From the NCBI RefSeq assembly GCF_019977275.1, contig NZ_AP024650.1:3844001-3908000 (forward strand): a DNA stretch of 64,000 bases, given 5' to 3'. Under the pieces are notes generated by a model. The model saw only the letters and a list, made by a program, of their open reading frames with translations, did no database searches and had not been told where the DNA came from. The first letter of the stretch is position 1, and every line of letters begins with the position of its first letter. This DNA is from Arthrobacter sp. StoSoilB19 (GTDB lineage Bacteria > Actinomycetota > Actinomycetes > Actinomycetales > Micrococcaceae). The position numbers were made by a program, and so were the translations under genes. Shown in pieces: positions 9,253-16,915 of this stretch.

Positions 9253-10446
9253 ATGCGCGTGGTTATCGCCCCGGACAAGTTCAAGGGTTCGCTGTCCGCG
9301 CCGGAGGTCTGCAGCCACCTGGAGCGGGGCCTGCAGCGCGGGGCCGGCGGGAACCTTGACGTGGTCCGGATTCCGGTGGCCGACGGCGGCGAGGGCACCC
9401 TCGACGCCGCCGTCGGCTCCGGCTTCACCCGCCGGAGCGCAACGGTCACCGGTCCCAGCGGGCAGCCCGTGGATGCGGACTTCGCCGTCCGCGGGCACGA
9501 AGCCGTCATCGAGATGGCCACGGCATCCGGGCTCGCGCTGATGCCGGGCGTCCGGAACGGCGGCAGGCCGGGCTCGGCTGACGCCACCACAGCCACCAGC
9601 CTGGGCACGGGCCAGCTCATCAGGGCCGCCCTGGACGCCGGCTGCCGGCGGATCATCCTGGGCGTGGGCGGCAGCGCCAACACCGACGGCGGCGCGGGGC
9701 TCCTGCAGGGGCTTGGTGCCAGGTTCCTGGACAGCAGGAACAACGAACTTCCACCGGGCGGGGCTGCGCTGGCAAACCTGCACAGCATCGACTTCACCGA
9801 TTTCGAGCCCCGGCTGGTGGACACCCGCTTTGTGCTGGCATCCGACGTCGACAACCCGCTGCTGGGCGCCCAGGGCGCCCCGGCGGTTTTCGGCCCGCAA
9901 AAGGGAGCCACACAACAGGACGTCGGCATGCTCGACGCCGCCCTGGCCAGGTTTGTCGAAGTCCTGGCCAGGGAAATCGGATTCCGCGCCGTCAAGGCTG
10001 CCGAGGCTCCCGGAGCCGGGGCAGCCGGCGGCGTGGGCTACGCCGCCATCGCCGTCCTGGCCGCCACGCGGCGGCCGGGGATCGACGTCGTCCTTGAATT
10101 CACGGAACTGGAGCAGCGGCTGGCCGGCGCCGATCTGGTGATCACCGGCGAAGGCAGCCTGGATGAGCAAAGCCTGCTGGGCAAGACCCCCATGGGTGTT
10201 GCCCGGGCTGCTGCGGCGCAGGGCGTTCCGGTCATCGCCGTCTGCGGCCGGACCACCCTGGACCAGGGCCAGGCAGCGGCCGCAGGATTCGAGGATGTTT
10301 ACGCTTTGACGGCGCTCGAAACCGATGTAAACAGGTGCATAGCAGAGGCAGGGCCGCTGCTGGAACAGCTGGGCACCCAAATCAGTGCGGGGCTGGCAGC
10401 CAACAGGCCTGCCGCCGCAAGTACCAAGGAGGACCTCCGTGTCTGA
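9253..10446 (+). CDS. glxK: Glycerate kinase
   Basis: Phosphorylates the D-glycerate made by GlxR, delivering it to glycolysis. 397 aa, member of the GarK/GlxK family: MRVVIAPDKFKGSLSA at the N-terminus, PVADGGEGT, GVGGSANTDGGAGLLQGLGA and VITGEGSLDEQSLLGKTP are all family hallmarks. It starts 2 bp after gcl and its last codons overlap the start of allantoinase, so it belongs to a gcl-glxK-allB transcript. Whether the product is 2- or 3-phosphoglycerate cannot be told from sequence alone; this family usually makes 2-phosphoglycerate. Confidence 0.93.
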   Translation: MRVVIAPDKFKGSLSAPEVCSHLERGLQRGAGGNLDVVRIPVADGGEGTLDAAVGSGFTRRSATVTGPSGQPVDADFAVRGHEAVIEMATASGLALMPGVRNGGRPGSADATTATSLGTGQLIRAALDAGCRRIILGVGGSANTDGGAGLLQGLGARFLDSRNNELPPGGAALANLHSIDFTDFEPRLVDTRFVLASDVDNPLLGAQGAPAVFGPQKGATQQDVGMLDAALARFVEVLAREIGFRAVKAAEAPGAGAAGGVGYAAIAVLAATRRPGIDVVLEFTELEQRLAGADLVITGEGSLDEQSLLGKTPMGVARAAAAQGVPVIAVCGRTTLDQGQAAAAGFEDVYALTALETDVNRCIAEAGPLLEQLGTQISAGLAANRPAAASTKEDLRV

Positions 10447-11782
10447 AGAACGTTTCGACCTCGTCATCCGGGGCCGGCGCATCCTGACCACCGCCGGCAT
10501 CGCGCCACGCGAGGTGGGCGTCCGCAACGGCAAGATCGTGGCCCTCGAACCGCTCGGCAACGGCCTGGCCGGCGCCGAGATCATCGACCTCGCCGATGAC
10601 GAGACGCTGCTCCCGGGCCTGGTGGACACCCACGTCCACGTCAACGAGCCCGGCCGCACCGAGTGGGAGGGCTTCGCCTCTGCCACCCGGGCCGCGGCAG
10701 CGGGCGGCGTGACCACCATCATCGACATGCCCCTGAACTCCGTTCCGCCCACCACCACGGTGGAAAACCTCAAGCTCAAGCGCGAGGTGGCCGAAGACCA
10801 GGCGTTCATCGACGTCGGGTTCTGGGGCGGTGCCATCCCCGGCAACAAGGCCGACCTCCGCCCCCTGCATGATGAGGGCGTCTTCGGCTTCAAGTGCTTC
10901 CTCCTGCACTCCGGCGTGGACGAGTTCCCGCACCTGGACGCGGACGAGATGGAGGAGGACATGGCCGAGCTCAAGTCCTTCGACTCCCTCATGATCGTCC
11001 ACGCCGAGGACTCGCACGCGATTGACCGCGCCCCGCACCCCGGCGGCGACCACTACTCCACGTTCCTTGCCTCCCGCCCCCGTGGCGCCGAGAACAAGGC
11101 CATCGCCGAGGTCATCGAACGGGCCCGCTGGACCGGTGCGCGTGCGCACATCCTGCACCTGTCGTCGTCGGACGCGCTGCCCATGATCGCCAGCGCAAAG
11201 CGCGACGGCGTCAAGCTCACCGTGGAGACGTGCCCGCACTACCTGACCCTGATGGCGGAGGAGATCCCGGACGGTGCCACCGCCTACAAGTGCTGCCCAC
11301 CCATCCGGGAGGCCTCCAACCGGGAGCTGCTGTGGCAGGGCCTCCTGGACGGCACCATCGACTGCATCGTCTCTGACCACTCCCCCTCCACGCTGGACCT
11401 GAAGGATCTGGAAAACGGCGACTTCGCCGTGGCCTGGGGCGGCGTCTCCTCGCTGCAGCTGGGCCTGTCCCTGATCTGGACCGAGGCTCGGCACCGCGGC
11501 ATCCGGCTGGAACAGGTGGTGTCCTGGATGGCGGAGAAGCCCGCCGGACTGGCCCGCCTCACCAACAAGGGCCAGCTGGCGCTGGGCTACGACGCCGACT
11601 TCGCCGTCTTTGCGCCCGACGAGGCCTTCGTGGTGGACGTGTCCAAGCTCAAGCACAAGAACCCCATCACCCCGTACGACGGCAAAGCCCTGTCCGGCGT
11701 GGTGCGCAAGACCTTCCTCCGCGGCGCCGTAGTGGACGGCCAGACCCCCACGGGCAGGCTGATCCGCCGCGGCGGCGTCTAG
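10439..11782 (+). CDS. allB: Allantoinase
   Basis: Hydrolyses allantoin to allantoate. About 447 aa, a cyclic amidohydrolase with the binuclear metal site: DTHVHVNEPGR (HxH), the lysine in FGFKCFLLHSG that is carboxylated in the family, ETCPHYL and CIVSDHSP. I chose the GTG at 10439 because it has AAGGAGG seven bases upstream and is coupled to the end of glycerate kinase. An ATG 18 codons earlier would lie inside glxK without a ribosome site. Together with uraD and uraH at 19.8-20.6 kb it indicates a urate-to-glyoxylate route. Allantoate amidohydrolase and uricase are not in the window. Confidence 0.93.
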   Translation: MSEERFDLVIRGRRILTTAGIAPREVGVRNGKIVALEPLGNGLAGAEIIDLADDETLLPGLVDTHVHVNEPGRTEWEGFASATRAAAAGGVTTIIDMPLNSVPPTTTVENLKLKREVAEDQAFIDVGFWGGAIPGNKADLRPLHDEGVFGFKCFLLHSGVDEFPHLDADEMEEDMAELKSFDSLMIVHAEDSHAIDRAPHPGGDHYSTFLASRPRGAENKAIAEVIERARWTGARAHILHLSSSDALPMIASAKRDGVKLTVETCPHYLTLMAEEIPDGATAYKCCPPIREASNRELLWQGLLDGTIDCIVSDHSPSTLDLKDLENGDFAVAWGGVSSLQLGLSLIWTEARHRGIRLEQVVSWMAEKPAGLARLTNKGQLALGYDADFAVFAPDEAFVVDVSKLKHKNPITPYDGKALSGVVRKTFLRGAVVDGQTPTGRLIRRGGV

Positions 11783-11791
11783 GGAGACGCC

Positions 11792-12436
11792 ATGGCAGTG
11801 GAAGCGCACTATCCGGGGGCGGGGGCGCGGCCGGGATTTCCTTCACGCAAGGCCGCCGCCCGCGGTCTCGCGGTGTGGGTGGTTCCGGCCGAAGGAACCA
11901 GCCCGGAACTCCTGCGCCACGCCGCCCAAATGGTCCTGGCAAGGGCCCTCGAAACTGCTCCGGAGGCGGAAGTCCATTGGCCTGCCGCCGGAGCCCCCAC
12001 GTCCGCCGCGGAAGGAGCCGCAGCCGACTCCTCTCCGGCTCCCTCCGCGGCGGAGAACCCCGGCGCAACTGATGACGACGGCGGCACCCGCCTGCCGCCG
12101 TCGGCCGGCCCCGTCAGCCGGGTCGCCGTGGACCTCGCCGCCGACACCGTCCTGCTGGACGGCAGGCCCGTGGCCCTGACCGGCGTCGAATACAAAGTGC
12201 TGCGCTACCTGGTGACCCACCTGTCACGGACGGTGGGCCGCGAGGAACTGCAGGAGTTCCTGGAGTCCCTCGATTTCCCCGGCGCCACGGCACGCTCCAT
12301 CGACGTTTACGTGGGCAGGATCCGCAAGAAACTGGGCAACGCCCGCCATGCCGTGGCAACTGTCCGCGGCGGCGGGTACCAGTTTGTGCCGGGTCCGCAC
12401 GCTGCAGTTCGTGGACCGGCGGAATACTGCATATGA
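11792..12436 (+). CDS. Winged-helix DNA-binding protein (OmpR/PhoB-type output domain)
   Basis: 214 aa. The C-terminal 100 residues are a PhoB-type winged helix (LTGVEYKVLRYLVTHLSRTV, then ARSIDVYVGRIRKKLG and VRGGGYQF). The N-terminal half is not a receiver domain: it begins with a short region (FPSRKAAARGLAVWVVPAEG) and an Ala/Pro-rich linker, and has no phospho-acceptor aspartate pattern that I can see. It is therefore an orphan one-component or protein-regulated transcription factor. It lies 9 bp after allB with its own GGGAG site, so it may be co-transcribed with the glyoxylate/allantoin genes. Target genes are unknown. Confidence 0.8.
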   Translation: MAVEAHYPGAGARPGFPSRKAAARGLAVWVVPAEGTSPELLRHAAQMVLARALETAPEAEVHWPAAGAPTSAAEGAAADSSPAPSAAENPGATDDDGGTRLPPSAGPVSRVAVDLAADTVLLDGRPVALTGVEYKVLRYLVTHLSRTVGREELQEFLESLDFPGATARSIDVYVGRIRKKLGNARHAVATVRGGGYQFVPGPHAAVRGPAEYCI

Positions 12437-12517
12437 CGCGCTGGTTTGTATCAGTAAGCGGCAACCCGCTTCACTTGATGTTTGGCCATCACTGACCGAG
12501 TCTTACAAAGGAACGCC

Positions 12518-12997
12518 ATGAGCCCCACCCTGACCACCAAGCTTCAGCCCGGCACCCCGGCTCCTGAATTCACCCTCCGGGACGCCCAGGGCCGGGAGAC
12601 CTCCTTGGCCGATTACCGTGGCAAGAACGTCATTGTCTACTTCTACCCGAAGGCCGCCACCCCCGGCTGCACCACCGAGGCCTGCGACTTCCGCGACAGC
12701 CTTGCCTCCCTCCAGGGCAAGGGCTACGAAGTCATCGGGGTTTCCCCGGATGCCCAGGAAGCCCTGGCCGGCTTCAGCGGCGACTTCTCCCTGACCTTCC
12801 CCCTGCTCTCGGACCCCGACCATGCCGTTGCCCTGGCCTATGGCGCCTGGGGCGAGAAGCTGGTCAAGGGCGAAATCCACGAAGGCATTGTCCGCTCCAC
12901 CGTTGTGGTGGACCCCGAAGGCAAAGTCACCCTGGCCCAGTACCAGGTGCAGGCCGACGGCCACGTCGCCCGCCTCAAGGAGGCCCTGGGCGTCTAG
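12518..12997 (+). CDS. bcp: Thioredoxin-dependent peroxiredoxin, Bcp type
   Basis: Atypical 2-Cys peroxiredoxin that reduces hydroperoxides. 159 aa. The catalytic motif is PKAATPGCTTEACDF with peroxidatic Cys51 and resolving Cys56. The ATG at 12518 follows AAAGGAA; a start 12 codons upstream lacks a site and the extra residues do not fit the family. The gene stands alone between a regulator and a convergent MFS gene and ends at a strong hairpin terminator. Confidence 0.93.
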   Translation: MSPTLTTKLQPGTPAPEFTLRDAQGRETSLADYRGKNVIVYFYPKAATPGCTTEACDFRDSLASLQGKGYEVIGVSPDAQEALAGFSGDFSLTFPLLSDPDHAVALAYGAWGEKLVKGEIHEGIVRSTVVVDPEGKVTLAQYQVQADGHVARLKEALGV

Positions 12998-13024
12998 GAC
13001 GATCCATCACCTGCTGCGGGTTTT

Positions 13025-13061
13025 CCCGGACGCTTCCGCACGTGTTGCGGGAGCGTCCGGG
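13025..13061 (+). terminator. Rho-independent-type terminator after bcp
   Basis: CCCGGACGCTTCCGCA pairs with TGCGGGAGCGTCCGGG across a 5-nt loop, with one mismatch, followed by GTTTAA. It separates bcp from the convergent MFS gene. Confidence 0.7.
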
Positions 13062-13064
13062 CGT

Positions 13065-14459
13065 TTAACCACCTGCCTTCGCCTCCGCCGCCACGTGGGC
13101 ATACGAAGCCGAAACCCGGCGGTAAACGGGAGTCAGGAAGGCCAGCAGGGCGGCCGCGATCATGATGATGCCGGCCACCAGGAAAACCAGGGCGATTCCG
13201 CGGGAGGTGCCCCCGCCAAGCAGCGGGTCCAGTCGGGCTGCACCTTCCGCTGACCGTGCGTACGGGATGATCCAGAACTGGGCAATGGGCGCGATGACGA
13301 ACGCGGTGACCGGTGCGGCAGCGGACTCGAATGCCATGGCGAAGCCAAAAACGCGCCCCTGCCGCTCCAACGGCACCACCCGTTGGATGACGGTCTGCTC
13401 GGCCGCCTCCACGAACGGGACCAGCACCAGGTACAGCCAGATCCCCAGGATGTAGAGCCACGCCCACTCCCGCAGCGTGAAGACCGCACCCAGCACTCCC
13501 ATGGCCGCCACCGCAACCAGCAGGGTGCGCAGGGGGTTGGCGCCGAGCCCGAACTTGCCGATCAAGGCGCCGCCGATGATGAACCCGGTGGATCCGACCG
13601 CAAAGACAGCACCCCACATCTGCACTGAGAACATTTCCAGCCCGTACGGATCCATCAGCGCCATGTACACGCCGCCGATGAAGTTGTTGAACGTGGAGAA
13701 CAGGATCAGCGCGAACAGCCCCGAAATGGCCAGCACTGCCGCGAGCGAGCCCCTCAGGTCGAACCCGCCGCGGGCGTCTGTTGCCGCGGGCCGCACCTCC
13801 TCGGGCATCCGCAGGGTCAGCAGGTGGGCGAAGGCCAGCGCCGTGAGCACCAGCGCGACGGCGATGGTCCAGCCCATGCCCAGCAGACCGACGGACAATC
13901 CGGACAGCAGGGAGGTGACAATGAACATCAGCCCCTGCACCATCCCCACCAGCCCGTTGGCATTGGCACGGCGCTCCGGTTCGATCAGGATGGTGACGGT
14001 GGTGGACAGGGCAATGTTCCGCAGGTTCTCCACCACGGCGCCGACCAGGATGACCAGAGTGAAGATCCAGAACCATGCCTGCCCCAGGTCCAGCAGTGAC
14101 GCGGCAGGCACCAGCAGGAACATCACCCCGGACAGCACGAACATGACCAGCGTGAAGCAGGCAGCGAAGCGCATCACGGCCAGCTTGCGGCAGCGGTCCA
14201 CGAAGGTGCCGAAGCTGATGCTGGAGAGGGCAATCAGCAGCATGTACGCGCCGCCCACCACCCCGGTGGCAATCACGTTCCGCGTCTCCAGGTACAACCA
14301 AAAAGTCAGCGCGAACCACAAATAGCTGGTGGTGATGTTGGCCAGGGCTGTGTTCACCAGGATGCCGGTGAAGGTGCGGGAGCGCTCTGCCGGGCTCCGC
14401 AGGAAGGTGCCGGTGGAGTCGGAATCCGCAGCCGCCCTGCCCGGTTCCTGCTCGGTCAT
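13065..14459 (-). CDS. MFS transporter (probable exporter)
   Basis: Major facilitator protein, about 464 aa, with twelve predicted membrane segments and the loop 2-3 motif in reduced form (GTFVDRCRKLAVM). It resembles the MFS_3/enterobactin-exporter-like group that is usually annotated as drug or siderophore efflux. I start it at ATG 14459 (MTEQEPGRAA); an upstream start would add 40 polar residues without a ribosome site. It is divergent from the GNAT gene, sharing about 70 bp of upstream DNA. The substrate is unknown. Confidence 0.85.
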   Translation of the reverse strand: MTEQEPGRAAADSDSTGTFLRSPAERSRTFTGILVNTALANITTSYLWFALTFWLYLETRNVIATGVVGGAYMLLIALSSISFGTFVDRCRKLAVMRFAACFTLVMFVLSGVMFLLVPAASLLDLGQAWFWIFTLVILVGAVVENLRNIALSTTVTILIEPERRANANGLVGMVQGLMFIVTSLLSGLSVGLLGMGWTIAVALVLTALAFAHLLTLRMPEEVRPAATDARGGFDLRGSLAAVLAISGLFALILFSTFNNFIGGVYMALMDPYGLEMFSVQMWGAVFAVGSTGFIIGGALIGKFGLGANPLRTLLVAVAAMGVLGAVFTLREWAWLYILGIWLYLVLVPFVEAAEQTVIQRVVPLERQGRVFGFAMAFESAAAPVTAFVIAPIAQFWIIPYARSAEGAARLDPLLGGGTSRGIALVFLVAGIIMIAAALLAFLTPVYRRVSASYAHVAAEAKAGG

Positions 14460-14530
14460 GCGTCCCAGTGTAGTGACGGCGCCCGCCTTTTGGTCCCCCC
14501 TGTTTCGCACGTGGGTGTGAGGATAGTTCC

Positions 14531-15103
14531 ATGGCGATCGAGGTTCGTCCGGCAACAATTTTCGAGGACGTGAAGACACTGGTGGGGCCCAAACGGCCGG
14601 ATGCCACCGTCTGCTGGTGCCTGAGCTACCGCATCCCGTCCCGCCAGAACGTCTCCCTCCGTGGCGGGGAACGCGGGGAGCTGGTCCGCCAGTTGGTGGC
14701 CCAGGATCCCCCGCCCGGCATTGTGGCGTACGACGGCGGCGAACCCGTTGGGTGGGCAGCGGTCCATCCGCGGGCGGACACGGCCTTTGCCCGCAACAGG
14801 AAGATCCCGCATGTGGACAACCAGGACGTGTGGTCGGTGTGGTGCCTGCGCGTCCGTCCCGGCCACCGCGGCAAAGGCATCTCGCACGTTCTGCTGGCAG
14901 GCGCCGTGGAGATGGCCCGCTCCTATGGGGCCCCGGCCATCGAGGGTTATCCGGTGGACAACAACGGCCGCAAGGTGGACCTCACCATGGCCTACGTGGG
15001 CACCCGGAAGCTGTTCGAGGATACTGGCTTCACCAAGGCTGCGGACACCACCTCGGTGCTCAACGGCTTTCCCCGGGTGCTGATGCGGCTGCAACTGGAA
15101 TAA
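14531..15103 (+). CDS. GNAT-family N-acetyltransferase
   Basis: 190 aa. The acetyl-CoA binding motif A is clear (VRPGHRGKGISHVLLAGAV), preceded by the beta-strand WSVWCLRV and followed by ARSYGAPAIEGYPVD. The early CWCLSYRIPSRQN region is seen in a subgroup of actinobacterial GNAT proteins of unknown substrate. It is transcribed away from the MFS exporter; GNAT-exporter pairs sometimes act in resistance, but nothing here fixes a substrate. Confidence 0.85.
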   Translation: MAIEVRPATIFEDVKTLVGPKRPDATVCWCLSYRIPSRQNVSLRGGERGELVRQLVAQDPPPGIVAYDGGEPVGWAAVHPRADTAFARNRKIPHVDNQDVWSVWCLRVRPGHRGKGISHVLLAGAVEMARSYGAPAIEGYPVDNNGRKVDLTMAYVGTRKLFEDTGFTKAADTTSVLNGFPRVLMRLQLE

Positions 15104-15108
15104 CTGCG

Positions 15109-15225
15109 CTACTTCCGGTGCCAGTACTTTCGCCAATCGACTTCCATGGCCCACAGCGCCAGCAGCATCGCGTCCATGGTCATGAGTCCAGCCATCAGGT
15201 ACGACCAACCGACAAACAAACTCAC
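15109..15225 (-). CDS. Small single-pass membrane protein
   Basis: A 38-aa ORF beginning at GTG 15225 with AGGAG seven bases upstream. The peptide is hydrophobic from residue 3 to about 28 (LFVGWSYLMAGLMTMDAMLL is the core) and ends in a charged, aromatic tail (EVDWRKYWHRK), the pattern of a small bitopic membrane protein. I do not recognise a family. It overlaps no other gene and is convergent with the GNAT gene, six bases apart. Confidence 0.5.
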   Translation of the reverse strand: MSLFVGWSYLMAGLMTMDAMLLALWAMEVDWRKYWHRK

Positions 15226-15275
15226 AGCAATCTCCTGACTATCCCCAGCCAATCGATTGCTGCTAAGTGTGGCAC

Positions 15276-15557
15276 CTAGAGCGCCGCTACGGAATGCCCT
15301 CCACCCGCAGTCTTGAAAAGGATTCCCAGCCTGTGGTGCGCCTCGGTCTCGAGCTTGAGCCGGCGGGTCAGTTTCTCCACGTGCCGGGACATCTCCTCCC
15401 CCACGGGGAGCCGGTCTCCGGGCCAGCTGGAAACTTGCCGCGATTCGGCCAGCGCGTTCTCCAGTTCCCTGGCCGCTGCCCGCACTTTTCGTGAGTGGAA
15501 ATAGAGGCGAAGCAATGCCTTGGCCTTGTCCGCTCCCCTCTTTTTGACTTGTTCCAT
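15276..15557 (-). CDS. Hypothetical helical protein
   Basis: 93 aa from ATG 15557 (MEQVKKRGADKAKALLRLYF). Very rich in Lys, Arg, Glu, Leu and Ala with no membrane segment; predicted to be largely alpha-helical and perhaps coiled-coil (ARELENALAESRQ, HVEKLTRRLKLETEA). The ribosome site is weak (GGGGAAG eight bases upstream). It is divergent from the response-regulator/phosphatase gene at 15803 across 245 bp. No family recognised; it could be spurious, but the reading frame has typical high-GC codon bias. Confidence 0.45.
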   Translation of the reverse strand: MEQVKKRGADKAKALLRLYFHSRKVRAAARELENALAESRQVSSWPGDRLPVGEEMSRHVEKLTRRLKLETEAHHRLGILFKTAGGGHSVAAL

Positions 15558-15802
15558 GCTGCTTCCCCGCTCTCCGCAAACCATGCAGCCCGCCGCGTGG
15601 CCCGTCGTCGGGCTTTTCCGCCTGCACGCTGCTGCGTTCCTTCGAGTGTGACGTCCGTTCCTCAACGTCCCGGCAAGCAGATGCCAAGATTTCCGCAAGA
15701 TCTGCTGAGGGGGCCGCACACAACGTTTCTGTCAGCGAAGTCACCGGAAACTGTGGAGCCTAAGACATGCCCCGTGCGCCTTAATACTGTAGAAGTAGAG
15801 CT

Positions 15803-16915
15803 ATGGTCTCTCCCCCCGAAACCCGCCGTGCCGTGGTCATCGAAGACGACCCCGACATCCGCGGGCTCCTGGTCCGCGTCCTGGTGAAGCAGGGTTTCGA
15901 CGTCACCCAGGCCGGGGCAGGGCTCCCGGGGGTGGAGGAAGTCCGCCGCACCAGGCCGGACCTGGTAACCCTGGACCTGAACCTGCCGGACCTTGACGGG
16001 CTGGAGGTCTGCAAGCTCCTTCGCGAGTTCTCGGACGCGTTCATCGTGATGCTCACCGCCCGTGCGGACGAACTCGACAAGCTGACCGGCCTGGACAACG
16101 GCGCCGACGAATACATCAGCAAGCCGTTCAGCCCCCGGGAACTGCAGTCCCGGATCAATGCACTGTTCCGGCGCCGGCCCTCAGCCGCGGCGGAGTCCGC
16201 CGCCCGGGGCGAGCTGGAACGCGCCACCGAAGTGCAGCAAAGCCTCCTGCCCAAGGAATACATCCGGGTTGACGGTTACGACGTGGCGGGCCTCTTCCGC
16301 CCGTCCCAAAGCGTGGGCGGCGACTTCTACGATTGGTACCAGACGCCGGACGGGCTCCACCTCACTTTCGCCGATGCCATGGGCAAAGGCATGGGGGCGG
16401 CGCTGATCGCGGCAACAGTCCGCGCAGTAATGCGTTCCACGGGCCTGCGGCAGGACCTCGACGCCGGGTTCGGCGCCGCCAGCAAGGCGATCGCCGCCGA
16501 CCTGGACTCCTCCAACTCATTTGTCACCCTGTTCCATGCCCGCCTGGACGCGGCATCAGGCAAGGTCAGCTATGTAGACGCCGGGCACGGCCTTGCGCTG
16601 CATGTCCAGCCGGCCGGACCGGCGGACCGCCTCCCCTCCGGCGGACCACCGGTTGGCGCCTGGCCCGGGACTCAGTGGCCGCAGGCGGGCCTGGAGCTGG
16701 CCCCGGGCGACTCGCTGGTTGTGGTCAGCGACGGAGTGTTGGATGTGTTCGGGTCAGTGGAGGACTTCACCGAGGCAGTGCAGCACGCAACGCAGTCCGC
16801 AGGTACGGCGCAGGAAGCCAGTAACTCCATCCTGGCCCTGGCCCCCGCAGAAACCGCCGAAGACGACGTCACGGTGGTTGTGGTCCGCCGCCTGCCCGTG
16901 GAGGTGCCGGCTTGA
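15803..16915 (+). CDS. Response regulator with PP2C-type (RsbU/SpoIIE) phosphatase output
   Basis: 370 aa. Residues 8-125 are a receiver domain (VVIEDDPDIRGLL, phospho-acceptor Asp58 in TLDLNLPDLDG, switch MLTAR, YISKPFSP). Residues about 140-365 are a serine/threonine phosphatase of the RsbU class (QQSLLPKEY, SVGGDFYDWY, FADAMGKGMGAALIAATVRA, DAGHG, VVVSDGV). Such proteins dephosphorylate a STAS anti-sigma-factor antagonist, and a STAS protein and an anti-sigma-type kinase are encoded two genes downstream. The stop overlaps the TTG start of the glycosyltransferase gene, so translation is coupled. The cognate histidine kinase is not in the window. Confidence 0.93.
   Translation: MVSPPETRRAVVIEDDPDIRGLLVRVLVKQGFDVTQAGAGLPGVEEVRRTRPDLVTLDLNLPDLDGLEVCKLLREFSDAFIVMLTARADELDKLTGLDNGADEYISKPFSPRELQSRINALFRRRPSAAAESAARGELERATEVQQSLLPKEYIRVDGYDVAGLFRPSQSVGGDFYDWYQTPDGLHLTFADAMGKGMGAALIAATVRAVMRSTGLRQDLDAGFGAASKAIAADLDSSNSFVTLFHARLDAASGKVSYVDAGHGLALHVQPAGPADRLPSGGPPVGAWPGTQWPQAGLELAPGDSLVVVSDGVLDVFGSVEDFTEAVQHATQSAGTAQEASNSILALAPAETAEDDVTVVVVRRLPVEVPA

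Noticed and set aside
10385..10438. Upstream ATG as start for allantoinase
   Set aside because: It is inside glxK without a ribosome site; GTG 10439 has AAGGAGG at ideal spacing and matches the family start.
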